Assembly (NCBI GenBank): GCA_050084985.1
Contig: JBITNC010000002.1
Location: 6,014,001 to 6,078,000 of the forward strand
Reading direction: 5' to 3'
Source of the DNA: Nageia nagi
Taxonomy: Eukaryota > Pinophyta
Length of the DNA stretch: 64,000 nt
Position numbers and translations under genes: made by a program. Shown here in pieces: positions 41,080 through 54,579 of this stretch. The stretch's first letter is position 1. The number at the start of each line of letters is the position of its first letter. A model generated the notes under the pieces. That model had not been told where the DNA came from. It saw only the letters and a list, made by a program, of their open reading frames with translations, and did no database searches.

Positions 41080-41850
41080 CTAAGATTTGGAGCTCAGAGA
41101 AATAGTAATTCTAGGAGAGACTAAGATCGTAGCATATCTGCACTCCTCCATTCCAAACCTTTGCAAGATGTCTGATATATACTTAGATTGATTGAGGTAA
41201 GTACAATCCTTGTATTGATACACTTGCATTCCAAGATAGTAGTGTAAGAGACCAAGATCAGTCATTTCAAATGTTTTCTTAAGTTTGGATATGCACTTTT
41301 GAATAATTTCATCATTGTTCGCAGTAATCAAAAGATAATCCACATAAAAGAGAATCAAGACCATGTCTTTCCCTTGATTGAGTACATATAGATCGAAGTT
41401 AGAAAAATACTTGGAGAAACCAATGTCTACAAAGTACCCTGAAATCATTCTATACTAGGCTCAAGTTGCTTGCTTAAGTCCATATGATGACTTCTTTAGC
41501 TTGCACACAAAGGACTCTTTGCCTTTCATAATAAACCCTTCTGGTTGATTCATGAAGATTTTCACATCTAAGTCACCATTGAGAAATGCACTCTTGATAT
41601 CAAGTTGAAAAACTTTTCATCTTTGAGCTACAGAAAGAGCAAAGATAATCCTCACAATAAGCATCTTTATCATAGGAGCAAAGGTTTCCTCATAATCTAC
41701 ACCATATTTCTGAGCAAAAATTTTAGCTATTAACCTTGCTTTGTATTTCTCAATATCTCCAAATGAATTGAACTTGACCTTGTAGATCCACTTATTGACA
41801 ATTAAATTATTCTAATTGGGATAAGGAACTAAGTTCCAAATTTTATTTTT
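41080..41850 (-). pseudogene. copia reverse transcriptase
   Basis: The clearest block is 41080-41448: DMVLILFYVDYLLITANNDE, FEMTDLGLLHYYLGMQVYQY, LNQSKYISDILQRFGMEECR. The catalytic YVDD is YVDY here, an Asp loss that inactivates polymerase activity. Confidence 0.9.
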
Positions 41851-42140
41851 CATTAGCACCTCATACTCCACTTTCATGGCTTCCATCCAGTACTTGTGCT
41901 TTGAAAATTTTTTAAAGGTTGAGGGCTCATGCTTGTTATCAATTTTGAAAAATAAATATTTGTTCAAGGTCATGCTCCTTGTTACCCTTTGAGTTGGAGA
42001 GTTTTGTTCCTAAGGTGACTTACCTACATCAATATCTAACCAACTACGTGTAACTAAAGAGACCTTTGGATCATCAACATCCTTTTTAGAAGTAGATACT
42101 TTAAGAAGTTTAATGAAAATTACATCCCTTGAAATGAACA

Positions 42141-42800
42141 CTACTTTATAGGATGGAAAGAGAGCCTATAGCCCTTATGCTGACTTTCATAACCTATAAA
42201 AATATATTTTTTAATTCTTTTGTTCAACTTCTTTCTTTTCTTAAAAATAATGTAGGAGAATTCTTCACAACCAAACACCCTAAGATGTGAAATGTTAAGT
42301 TTTCTTCCTGACCATACCTCAAAAGGTGTTTTATTCTGAATAACTTTTGTGGAACACCTATTCAAGGTGTAAATAGCAGTGCTCACAGCTTCACCCCATA
42401 AAAATTTAGGAAGATTACCCAACATGCATCTAGGTATCTCTATAATTATTCTATTTTTTCTTTTTATAACATTATTTTGCTGAGGAGTGTAAGGAATTGT
42501 AAATTACCTCTTGATTCCATACTTAGCACAATAGTCATTGAACTCATTACTATTATATTCTTCTCCATTATCTGATCTCCATATCTTGATTTTAAGGTTA
42601 ATTTGATTCTCAACAAAGATCTTAAAAATCTTAAAACTCTCAAAGGTTTGATCTTTGTGCTCAAGTAAATACCCAAAGGTCATCCTACTAAATTCATCAA
42701 TGAAGGTTAAGATGTAAGATGCTTCTTCAAGTGGCTTAGTTTGAAATGAACCCATCAAATTTGAATGCACAAGTTGAATAGGTTGAGATGCTCTTGTTAT
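42141..42800 (-). pseudogene. copia integrase core
   Basis: VHSNLMGSF at the first catalytic position (usual VHTDL..G, Asp replaced by Asn), IWRSDNGEEYNSNEF (second Asp present), PYTPQQNNVIKRKNR (usual ..NGVAERKNR, Glu replaced by Lys), then LPKFLWGEAVSTAIYTLNR and LRVFGCEEFSYI. Two of three triad residues are lost. Confidence 0.9.
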
Positions 42801-42818
42801 TTTATCTTTTTCAAACTT

Positions 42819-43350
42819 CTATCTATGCATCTTACCAAGAATGCACTTCTTGCATAGATGAGCTGAAGGAGAAATTAAATGAAAACTTTCTACAAGTTCT
42901 TGGTCTTTCATGACTTGAATACTCTTATGGTTAAGGTACCCTAAACAATGGTGCCAAAGATTACCTTTAGAGCACACACTAGAAGCAAGACACATCTTTA
43001 ATGGAACTTGATCCATAATGTAGAGGTTATCTTTCACAGATCTTTTAACCAAAGTGACAAGTCCTTTTTTAATGCACTATGATTGAGATTCAAACTTAAA
43101 AAAGTACCCTTTTCTAACTTGAATTACAAAGAGAAGGTTCATCTTAAGCTTAAGAATATAGAGCACATTATCAAGAACCTTCTCGTGAATCAACACACTC
43201 CCAATTCCTTGGACTTCAAGGGTAGAGTTATCATCTATCACAACCACATCTTTTCTATACTTGTGAAAGTTCTTAAACTTTTATTTTTCAAAGCATAGGT
43301 GATTAGCGCAACTAGAATCAACAATCCAATTAGATGAAAAAGAGCGAGAC
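42819..43350 (-). pseudogene. copia protease and GAG-pre-integrase region
   Basis: Protease WIVDSSCANHLC (usual WILDSG.S.H, Gly changed to Ser) at about 43310-43345, then NLWHHCLGYLNHKSIQVMKD and CKKCILGKMHR in the pre-integrase region at 42819-43052. Confidence 0.85.
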
Positions 43351-43369
43351 ATGGAGTAGAGTGCAACAA

Positions 43370-44400
43370 CAAAACTAGCATGAATATTCTTCTTTCCTTT
43401 GAAGTTCTTTACATTTCCATTGCCTTTGTTCTTTTCCTCCTCTTTCTTTTTGTAGCAATCAACTTCTTTGTGACCTTAAATGCCATAATATTTACAATTA
43501 TCATCAAATTTTTTCTCAGGATAAGGATTGTTTGCTTTTCCTTTTCCATCTCTTTGCCTGAAGTGGTTGTTGTTATCGTTGTTCCTGCTATTGTGGTTGT
43601 TATTTTTGTTGTTTCTACTGCTGTTGTTGCCATTGCCTCTTTTATTAAACCTTTTGAAGGAAGAAGAATAAGATTTTTTTTAATGGTTAAACTTCTTTTT
43701 AAAAGGTGTTTTGATTGCTCCAAGAGTAACATAATTATCCTTAGGAGAAGAAATCAACACCTTATTGTTAAAGGTTTATTCATGCTTCAATAGGTGCTTA
43801 GAAAGGTTCTCAAGGGAGAATACTTCTTCTTTATCAAGCCTTATTTCCATAACCGTCACAAAGTTTTCAAACTATGAAGAATGATGAAGACTATGAACTC
43901 ATCATTGATCCAATTGCACCCACAAGCAACAAGTTGGATCCTTAGGTTAATGATTTTGTTCAACTAGATAGAAATATTTTCATTTTTCCCTTGATGAGAT
44001 TGAAGCAAATTTTGAAGAATGGTAAACCTTTTTGAAAAGTTTGAACCAAATTAGATTTGTTTAAGCTTATCCCAAGCTTCTTTTATCGAAGTTGAAGAGA
44101 AAATCATTAAGAGAATATCATATGAAATAGATCGGTAAATCATGAAGGTTGCCAACTCATTCTTCATGTTGTAAGACTCTAGTGCCTTCTCATCTGTAGG
44201 AGATACAAGGATTTCATTCACAGTTTACCAATGCTTCTTTATCTACAATTTAGCTCTTGTCCATGGTTGTCAAATTCCAAAGTTGGAACCATCAAGAATG
44301 TGTTTGGTTAAAAAGGATTCTCCTATTTGCTACATAAGAATATGAAAAATAATAAGCATATGGTTTAATAAACAACATTAAATGTTAAGTTTTAACCAAG
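43370..44400 (-). pseudogene. copia gag with damaged zinc knuckle
   Basis: IKEAWDKLKQI and later CKYYGI*GHKEVDCYKKKEE at about 43440-43500, a CCHC knuckle with the second Cys changed to Tyr and a stop inside. An Asn/Arg-rich low-complexity run lies just before it. The + strand frame at 43380-43793 is its shadow. Confidence 0.8.
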
Positions 44401-45949
44401 TAAATAATACATGTTATATTTAACACTAAAGACATGCTTGATTTGATTCACAAATGCAAATATTTTACAACTCAAATAATAACCCATGTACCCAAAGACA
44501 TTTCTCATATCAAGAATCGTAGATGTAAAGTGACATTGTTGAGGCTTATTTTCTTATCTAAAATTAGGCCTTCACCTAAATGCCCACACAAAAGAAGCCC
44601 AGGTTCTACCAATCCTCAATCAGTTCCCCTTGGGTAGCAATATACTCTCATAAAGAGAAGTGCTAGCTATTTTTCAAAGTTTTGATATTTATTGGATTGA
44701 CCAAATGATTAATCTTGATTAGGTTTCAAGTTATCCTCCTAGGTTATCAAGATAATCCCTGAATGGATGTGCGGATTTGTGGTATCACTACACACATACC
44801 TATCCACCTATTGGAGTTAAATCCAAATCAACAGAGGATTTAGAGGCAATTAAGAAGTACAAACTTTTCACCACTTGGATCATCAGACTTAAAGGCTCTA
44901 GTTTGCTTATCGTCACCTCATGACTCCCCAAACAAATCATGTTATGGAATGTACATGTAGATGTGTTCATTTTAGGGGGTTTCTCATATCAATGTTTGCA
45001 TAAGCAAATAAAGCAAAAAATAAAACATGAAGTAAAGAGCATAAATAAAATATCATCCATTGAATTTGAAACCTAAGTGTCCAATGGATCTTGTTTACTA
45101 ACCTCTAAAGGACAAGTTTACATCAATCCTAATTTTGCATAAGTTAACTTTGCAAAATGATAAATACTTAAGCATAAGCATGTATTGATTTAAAAAAAAA
45201 ATTACATAAATTAACTTTGCATGAAGGATAAATACTCAACATGCATCTTTAAAAAAATTAAGTAGTGCATTATTCGCATAGCTCCATAACGTAATATTTT
45301 AAGTAGTAAACAAACTTAAAAAAATGTATTAACTTGAAATTAAGTCTAACTATCACTTTGTAAAAAAAGGATAAGTATTTACTTAATTTGCATAAGTTAA
45401 CTATAGCTTAAAAAAAAGGCATAAGCTTGCATTTATAGCATTGCATAAAAAATCTAAGAATTTTAAGTAAAGATTTAAAAAAATTTCTCCCTCTTACTTA
45501 AAATTGATCTCAAATCAACATGATCTTTAAAAAGTTTACCTTTGACTAAAAAATTTCAAAAAAAATTGCCTAAGTAATAGCTTATTCTTGTAATTTTTTT
45601 TTACCATAGAGAGTACCCGTTAAGTTTTGTATTAGGTATAAAAAAATAAATAAATTACCTTGAAATGCACTAAAGTACAAGTCATCATTTCTCCTTAAGG
45701 TTCAAGTTAACTTAAGAGAGTCACTAAAGCAAGCCTTGTGTATACGCTTTGTAGAAATTAATAGTCATGAGAGCATTAAGTAAGGTAAGTCTTGCAAGTA
45801 ACAAAAAAAATTAAATGCTCCAACAACTATAGGTAGGTAAAAGATATTTAATTTTAAAAAAAATATGTGGAGGAGAGGAATTAAGGTAGGAAAAAATTAA
45901 GGCCTAGCATGGGGTGAAGGAGCTATGCAGGAATAAGGGAAAGAAGGGT

Positions 45950-46480
45950 TGCATAGGAAGGACTATGCATGAGGAACAAGTAGGGCCACATGCTGGTCAT
46001 GTAGAGGAGGAGACATTGCTTGGTTTGGTGAAGGAGACCCAATACCATCCACACAAGTGCGAAGGAGGAGGAGGATGGTCGGTTGGGCAATAGTGGGAGG
46101 TCGCAGGGTTAGGAGGCTAGTTGGGCAACTATGGGAGGCTGCGAGGTTAAGAGGAGGTTGGATGGGAAATGATGGGAGGCCTATGGGGTTAGGAGGAGGC
46201 CAGTTGGGCAATAATGGGAGACCAAGTAGTGGCCAAAGGAGATGTCTGCAAGGAGGGGTCGATGGAGGAGAAGTGAGGCCATAGGAGATGGGTGCAAGGA
46301 AGGGGTCAATGGAAAAGAAGCGAGGCCTACTCATCCAAAAAAAAAGGTACTGTGGTGTAGTCAATTATCATGTCAATCTAACATAGATCTGCATTCATGG
46401 TAAAAATGACAAGGAGGAGAGGGGAGGTGAGCAAATGCGCCACCATAGAGGTGAGGTCGTCGTTATGCATGGTCAACCCT
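45950..46480. repeat. GC-rich leader island with internal repeats
   Basis: 'gttgggcaa..atgggag' and 'gggttaggagg' phrases recur about four times between 46080 and 46225. The minus strand has a 133-codon Pro/Leu-rich frame (45963-46364) without known domain. Equivalent island in the left copia element at 1000-1640. Confidence 0.55.
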
Positions 46481-47119
46481 CCCCTTTAAAAACATTGCAA
46501 GTATTTTCATTTCAGATAAAAAAATGATGTAAACTATTTATAAATAATTGATTTTTTTAATTTAAAAAAAGCAAAGTCAAAGTTAAAAAAAAAGCTTCCA
46601 AAAAAAAAGATTTTCTTCCCCCTTTTGATACCAAAGATGTAATAAACAAAATTTCTATTTTAAACACAACATTATTGATATAATATAACCTTTTTTTATA
46701 TATAACAAAAAAAATTGTATATTAACCCCTTTAACTAGGGATTATTATCAATGGTTTAAAAAAATTATTAATCAATGCTACTAACAACAAAAGGTTAGTA
46801 AAAATATTTGCATTACATACTATCCTCTTAAAAGGTATATCATGTATTAAGCATTTTGTAAAAAAAATGCTACTAACATAAGAGGTTAGTATAGGAAAAA
46901 AAATTGCTTACATTGCCATTTTTGATCATATTTTGCAAAAAATAAGCTCACATATCTCATAAAATATGTTAGTATCTAATGTAATAATCCAAAAGATAAC
47001 CAAAGGAGGAGGAAATTTATACCTTCCTTTAGTTTTACCTCACTAATGGGGTGTAAGATGAGGAATGAAGGATCACCAAGATGTAGCTTCCACACCAAGA
47101 AGAAGAGCTTTCACACCAA

Positions 47120-47131
47120 GCTTTGATTCCA
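47120..47131 (-). other. Degenerate PBS of the complete copia element
   Basis: TGGAATCAAAGC on the element strand, two mismatches from TGGTATCAGAGC, next to the 5' LTR. Confidence 0.75.
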
Positions 47132-47134
47132 AAT

Positions 47135-47633
47135 TGAAGGAACTAACACTAACAAGATAATTCTTAAACAACCAAGATCACATGAAAGCTCAAAAATACA
47201 TCTAACAAACTCACAAAACAATCTCACAAAGATAACACAAGATGTAAGTGGTTCCTCCAACTAGGAGTACATCCACTAACTAGATCATTACTTCAATCAC
47301 AAATACAACTCTCTTATAATCCTCCTAATATTTTCTCCTAACCTCTATCCTATAGCATAAATTTACTCCACAAATTGGTATGTAATCACAAAGAGGGAGC
47401 CTTCTATTTATAGGCCAAAATCCCTCTTTGGATCACTCTATTATCCAATGTACAAAAGCATGACATGCACATCCTTTTACCCAAGGGGCATGCTCATGAC
47501 ATGGAGTGTAGGACAAGTTACATGATCATATTCACTTAAATACTTAAGGTATGCAATGATACCCTTAAGTATTAGTGAACTTACATAGAATATTAATACA
47601 AACATTTACAGTAATGCATTACACATTCCAACA
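47135..47633 (-). repeat. 5' LTR of the complete copia element
   Basis: + strand TGAAGGAACT...CCAACA, canonical TG/CA ends. Contains 'ttctatttatagg' at 47401-47413, likely the promoter box in reverse. Confidence 0.93.
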
Positions 47634-47638
47634 TTTAC

Positions 47639-49530
47639 CTATGACCATCATAGGTTCTAGGGGTCTTGATACTTACATTCATGTAAGACAATGAATGCCT
47701 TGAATAAAAACTAATTATTCTTATATGCTCTAATGATAAATGTAAGATCCTACTATATCCAAAACCAAAATTTTCAAGCTCGATCTATTGCCCATACAAT
47801 GGAGAGGTGTGTACTATGAGGCATTCTCTTCGTTCATCAATCCCTAAGAGATCTTTCCCATACTTATATTAAAATAAATCCTAATAAATCTTTGCCTCAA
47901 AAGGATACCAATTACTCAACATTAACACTAACCTCGGTTGGTCTTAGTTTAACCCATAGGTTCTTGAATCACTCTATTTTAGCACTCATATTTATTCTTA
48001 TTATTATATAAGGTAGTTGGGCATAAATCTTGATATTACTTTATTTTCAAGGAATAGAATCACAAACTATATAATCTAAGTTAAGGTTGTTAATGTATGT
48101 TCCCACTATCAAAACAAGTTATGTTTGACACTTTGCTTACTTCAAAGGGTTTTCAACCCGATTGCAAATTATATTCAATGCTTCCCTTTCTCCTTGTTAT
48201 AGTATTGGGAGCTCACATCTATAAGAAATAGTTACAGAAAATCCATTACTACTTGATGAGTTTGTTTGAACAAGCTTTCCTTACAAGCATAGACTAAATT
48301 AATCTTACTCTGTATTATAATTAATAAGGTTCAATCAGGTAAAAATAATAACTTAATCTTGACTTGCTTATTAATTTTTTAATTCCCAATAACTCTTCTT
48401 AAGAGGCCTTTATCATTACTTGATGTTCTTAACCCCTTCTTAGAAATATACAACCAATAAAGTTCTTTATTTAAAGGTACATATCAAACTATAATTTTAC
48501 TAAGTATTCAAGCATCTTATCCTTTGTAACTCATGTTTACAATAGAAATTGACGTGATACAAAATATAGCACATCTAACTAAAATGAGAGAATTCAAGCA
48601 TGTACATAGTCATTATCAATATCCATAAATTTGATTCCATACATCTTGCTATAAATCTACCAATTCTATCAAGTGACCCTCTTGATATTTTTTATATAGA
48701 AACAACAAGTACATGGAAATTGGATAAGAAATAATGAATGCTTCTAGACCCTTATTAATGCAAGGCTTTAATTACAAACCTTATGCTTGTAGGAAAAAGG
48801 GAGTAAAATATAAGTTTTTCTCCTTGTCTATCAAATAATAGAGTTCAATATTAGATTCTTAAAATAATTAGTCCACTTAGTCATTTTGAAGTGGTTTGTA
48901 AGATCTATTACAAGTAAAATCTTATTTGAATCTAATGAGAGTTTGGATCTTTCTTAGATCATGCATGCCTTGAGCATAGAAATGATTTTGTATCTGAGGT
49001 GCAACCTCTTTGTATTGATTACCTTGCTACTATGTTAATTTTCTTTTTTAGTATGGATGCTCAATGACACCCTATGATCTTATTTTCATATCATGTGTTA
49101 TTGTTATTTGTTAGTGTTATAAATTAAAATTGTATTATGTGTGAACTGTGAGTCTATGATTCTTGAAAAGGGAAGGTTTGGTTTACAAGTTATAATTAAT
49201 AATTACCAATTAATGTTTTGATATGAAATAATGGAAGATCATAAATTTACCAATCACTAATTTGATCATCAATTTACTCATTTTGATAGTTTAATATCAT
49301 TTTGAAGACATTTTGTTAGTTAAATTATGGTATCTCTATTTTCTTAAAACTAAGGACATATTTATAGTGATGAATAACTATATTCATGTATAGTATCCAT
49401 AAAAATGATAACTTTATTTTATGTAGCCTTAGTTTTGAGAATAAACAAAACACCATGGAATAAGAACCAAAAATTAAACAAAGGATCAAACAAATGGTAT
49501 TGAGGATGCCTTAGAGTTGTCATCTCCATA
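47639..49530. other. Gene-free AT-rich stretch
   Basis: No coding frame, no repeat structure and no element end recognised. It is the right side of the site where the copia element inserted. Confidence 0.5.
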
Positions 49531-49539
49531 ACAAGATGC

Positions 49540-52480
49540 TAATGGAGGTAGAGTGTTATGAAGGAAATCCAAATGCATTCTTTGAAGGCCTACCAATGGA
49601 TGAGAAACCTACCAAGTAGAAGTTGAGATGGAGGAAAATATATAGGAAGTTTTACAAATACAATGAGAAACACTTGTCCTATGAAGTTGATAAATTCGAA
49701 TATGGTGAGGAGGTCCACTTCAAGTTTGGTACAAGCATGGATTTTGAATGATTTAATATGACAATATACTTCAAATTTAAACCATTACAAATGTAGGTTC
49801 CAAAGGAAGGTAGAAAATGAAGAAGGTAGTTCAGTTGCTTCATTTTTGTGATGACTTTAGTTGGTCTATTATTTGACAAAGGAAAATTTTGTTATAAAAT
49901 TTATTTGTAACAATTGTTTTATATATGCATAATAACATGTTCTAAATTTTTTTTGATACTTTTTGTTGACCATTTTCATTGATATGATTTGCAAAGTTTT
50001 CTATATATGCAAAGCAATAACATGTTCCAATGTGTTCCATGAAATAGTTTGTTTATAATGCAATCAATTACACTATGGTTTCTTTTCCATTAGCTATGTA
50101 TGTATAATGATTCATACCAAGAATAATGATATTTAGTTTTTAAACACTCTTACTCAGTCCATTAGCAATGCATGTATAATGATTCATGCCAAGAATAATG
50201 CGATAAGAGTCACTCATGCTATTCAAGTAAATAGTTCTTTTTTTACTGTACTGGTACCTATTGTATTTGGAATTTTATTCCCCATTAGCTTCATCTTACT
50301 CAATAGTATGTCCAATTTTCCATGCATATCCTATGTTTGTAAGTGTGTGTAAAAAGAAAAAGGGCATAAAAAATTCTAAGGAAGCAGACTTGTTCAAGTC
50401 TATGTCAATGAATTGTGAAATGTAAGTAGATATGTTTGAATCCAATTTTGTGCAATGAAAAATTTTCTCTTGTTACATAATATTATTCTACCATATTTAT
50501 TTTTTTATAGTTATTGGTATAATTACAACCTTGAGGATAAGCGAGACAACAAACCTCCTCCAAAATGAAAGATGTACTTCATTCGAAAAAGGGGTTATTA
50601 ATGTCATTTTATTGTGAAGGTATACAAACCTCTATAAAAAGTTACATTTATCACATATAATAAATTTGAACATGTTGTATTAGATGGAGATCCTTGCCAT
50701 GAGAAACTTGATAAAAGTAATAATGGTAGGGCTTAATTTGCACCATATTTTTCAAATGATATCATTTCACTAATTGAGGCCCTGTTAGTAGTTATTGTTA
50801 CAATTGATACCATACGTGGTCGGAAATACTTGAATGAAAATTTCCATGATTTACCAATAATTCGAGATAGTTTCATAATTAGGAAATATGTTATTAACGT
50901 CTACAATTGATTGAAGAAAGAAATGGACCAAAAGCATGCAAAAGATACCATGAGTGTCAACCTTTGGTATTAGGAGGAGAAGAATAATTGTTGTATCTAA
51001 AAGAAGCCTACAAGTGCCAACAACAATTTTGTTATTGGCATTCAAACTAAGTGGATGTTGGAGAATATGTTATCATTATCCCATAATAGCTTGCTATGGA
51101 TTCCATATTTAGTACAAACAAGTATGGTGTAAGTATTTTGTATCATTGTAAATTTGATGAATTTTTGTGCATGTTTGAGTCTTATAGTATAGTTGAGTTT
51201 TCTATGTTTATTTTATTTACAATACCAATTGTATATATTAATTATATTTGATGTAGAAGAAAGTGGTGTTCCCATGGCATGAGTTATCACATGTCAGAAT
51301 GGTACCAATGACATAATTGAGTGGTTGCAAATCATATATGATCATTTTTGATAACACCAACCAAGTTGGATTGTGGCTACATTTATGACTAATGATAATG
51401 TTGCAAAAATTGAATTCATCTATTTTGTTTTTTGTATGAATGATTATGTTTCTACTGTATTTGCTGATTATAGTTGCATTTATGTGTTTCCATTTGTTAT
51501 GTGTGGGGCATGTGAGATGGAAATGAATCATGTAAAGATATTGGGAGACATATTTTCAAACTTAGGTGAAATATTGCATGGATGATACATCTATAAGGGT
51601 AAATATATCAAAATTTTATAATGACTTCCATGATGAGAAGGGTTTTCTAGACTACTTTACTTGGAATTGGGTGGATGGTGATAATATTTGTAAGTTTACA
51701 TATTTTATATTTTTTCTTATTAATTTTGCATATGTCAAGGTCTTTGTGATTCTAATTTTATTATTTTGGTGTAAGTATGTGGGAAAAATACTATAAGGAT
51801 TTTACACATTTTAATAAAGAACTAAATGCATCTATTGAGTCATACAATCACTTCCTAAAAACTAGGTTTTTTAGGAAATAAATCAAATAAATGTGGGAGA
51901 AGAATATGTTAGCTTATTTACATGTTGATCAAACATGTTGAGCATTTACAAGAATAGGTAGAATTTGAAGAAAGCTAATATTTGGACCAATTTTAGAAAT
52001 GAGAAGAGTTTAGAGAGTTCTCTAAAGAAGTCTCATATAATACTAGATTCTCATTATTTCCCTCATGAATATGTTGTTGGTGCATGCTAGATGAGGAGTT
52101 AGTCTAATTCATAAATTCTGTATCTTATTACCTACTATGGTGAAGAATTTCACACATATGATTATATGTGGAATTTATGGGGTAAAACATGAAAGCATGT
52201 TTTAAAACTCACAAACATGTTCGTAGTTCTCATATTCTAGAAAATGAATGTCAATATTCCCTTAATTGGAAATAAAAGGTTGATGATTCTATTACATTTC
52301 TAAAACCAATGATATAAAATCCTTCTAAATCTCTTGCAAGTGGGACTAAGCTTGCAACTATTATTAGTACTTTACAGGATGGTTCGACCAACTTTGATTT
52401 TGTACTTAATTCTAATGCAACTGAGAGGTCATTGAAAAGAAAAAAAAGTTGGCTTAGTTAATTGTATAAGAAGAAGAGTG
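49540..52480 (+). pseudogene. MULE/FAR1-type transposase relic with SWIM finger region
   Basis: Pieces in three frames follow the MULE transposase order: an N-terminal block (EGNPNAFFEGLPMDEKPTK, 49556-49640), IGIQTKWMLENMLSLSHNS with AMDSIFSTNKYGV (51032-51133; first catalytic Asp kept), VEESGVPMA and NGTNDIIEWLQIIYDHF (51250-51350), PSWIVATFMTNDNVAKIE (second Asp altered), GEILHG and FYNDFHDEKGFLDYFTWNW (51560-51680), SIESYNHFLKTRFF (51830-51880), YFPHEYVVGAC (~52055-52090), then YMWNLWGKT*KHVLKL (~52165-52210), a SWIM finger with its cysteines lost. Non-coding gaps may be decayed introns. No terminal inverted repeats found. Confidence 0.7.
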
Positions 52481-53724
52481 GGTTTCAAGAGATGATATTA
52501 GTCAATTTAAATATTGATACCAAATAATATGATGTTTATGAATTTTCTATGTTAAAAAAGTGAGATTGAAGCACTTGTAAGTTAAATACAATTTCAACCC
52601 AGAAATGCACTAGAAAATTAAATAATTCTCTATGATAAAAATCATTTTTATTATATGGGTTATTTATGTTCATGGTTATTTATGTATAGGTTCAACAAGC
52701 AGATGTTTATCATGATCAAGCACTAATGCTTAGCACTAATACATAATGGCATGAAGATCTATACTATAATATGAAAATGTATATTGTACTCCGAAGAATT
52801 TTAGGATGAATTTGTATCAAAATGTATACTCTAATATGAAAATGCATAATGTCATGTAAAGATTGTACTATGAATTTGTAAAACTTTCTTCTCTTCCAAA
52901 TTTTGTATCAATATGAGTTGGCACTTACTTGCATCAAAATGTATAATATGATATGAAAGTATATATTGTACTCTGAAGACTATACTATGTATTTGTATAA
53001 ACTTTTCTCTCTTCCAAGTTTTGTTTGAACATGACTTGTACTTTTTGCCTTGGATCCTTTGTTTGATCTTAATAATTTGTCCTAGATTGATCTACTTTTT
53101 TCTTTTCTTAAAAACCTAGGAATCATGATAGAGAAGTATGTGAAGATAATTTGATCTATTTCTTATGTATGAAAATATATTTATTCTTAAGAAAAATAAT
53201 CTATATTCTTAAGTAATCTAGGAAACTAATCTTTCTTCTACATCATGCATTTTAAGCAAGAAGTTGATCATAAGCAATAACATCAAATATTTATTACTAC
53301 ACGTTAATAATGTAATATGATTTTTAGAATTATGTAAATAATTGAAACATAGTTACATATGCATATTTCATTTTGGGAACAAAGACTATCCTCTCTGTTT
53401 TCTAAACAAACTTAAGAAAAAAACAATGATGTTTGTGTTGATAGAATTCAACTTTTCATATCATATGATAAGTGTGGTAGAGTAGAGTGTATAACATATT
53501 CTTTGAAATAACATAGAGACCAAGGTGATATAGTTAAATAAGTTTCATTTAGAAGTAGTTAAGATGAAGTATTGTTTGTACTTTATTTTATATGGCAACA
53601 TAATTCCATAAATACTTATATAGTGAAACAAAATTGAATTTTATTTACCAATATAAGTAGTGGAGATTTCATATGACAAAATTTGATGATACATAACCAT
53701 AACTTTATTCATGAATAGATATCA

Positions 53725-53960
53725 ATGTACAAGAAATATGTTAATAAATATAATCAATATGGAATTGTATTAATCAAACTTTCTAAACATAATGCTAGTG
53801 AATATAAAGTAGTCTTATTCCATGAAATTGTGTTTGTATCATGCATCTTATCAAACATTCTCAAGCCTTGTGTATTATTACATATTTTTCATACATGTCT
53901 ATCATGACATTTATAACTAATCCTTGATGGATATCCATACCTTCTTCTAAAGCTCCCAAG
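53725..53960 (-). pseudogene. PPR gene fragment
   Basis: On the minus strand the frames read VMIDMYEKY and MFDKMHDTNTISW, both parts of the standard S/P motif ('LIDMYAKCG...VFDKMP.RN.VSW'). Only about 60 residues are visible. Confidence 0.5.
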
Positions 53961-54579
53961 GTGACATGTGTTGGAAGAATGTTGGCAAAGAATATGCAAA
54001 ATTACACTCAAATTAATGACTTTGGAAAATTACATACATAATGGATATGCAAACTTATACACATATTAATGAATACAAAAAATTGTGAACAAATGAATGA
54101 ATATGCCTTAATTCATCAATCATTAAGCTATATGTAATTTTATATCTATTGTGAACCCATTAAGAAATCATTAAGCTATCATGAAAACATTAAATTGTGC
54201 ATAATTTTCAATTTTATGTGGAAATGCAATCAAGTATATTAACAAAATTATTTAGTTTTATGATTTACACTAACCCATCCTAACAATACTCCAGGTCCTC
54301 CATGTGTATTAGGTGTATGAGTGTGTTAGTTAAAACTTATAATTGGTCAATTATGTCATTTTGATTACTAGTTGACTATATCATTTAGGTCATCTCAATA
54401 ATTGTATTTATTAATTTTATGAATCAATTTCAAACAAAAATTATAGATACAACAAAAATAATAAAAAACTATATAAACTAATGAACATACCATGCATAAA
54501 TATAACATAATGGAGTAAGAAAAAATACTATATTTTGGTACTTTAATTGATATCCTATTTTTCTATTCATAATAATAGA

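Larger units (their letters stand above)
39087..47633 (-). mobile_element. Complete but inactive Ty1/copia LTR retrotransposon (8547 bp)
   Basis: LTRs 39087-39585 and 47135-47633 (both 499 bp) are flanked by the same 5 bp TTTAC (39082-39086, 47634-47638). A PPT (AAGGGGAAG, minus strand) abuts the 3' LTR at 39586-39594, and a degenerate initiator-Met PBS abuts the 5' LTR at 47120-47131. Gag, protease, integrase, RT and RNase H follow in copia order on the minus strand. Loss of catalytic residues, and many stops, show it cannot move by itself. Confidence 0.95.

Noticed and set aside
43380-43793. 137-codon hydrophobic + strand frame resembling a membrane protein
   Set aside because: It is the complement of the Asn/Lys-rich gag end of the copia element; hydrophobicity comes from the antisense of that composition.
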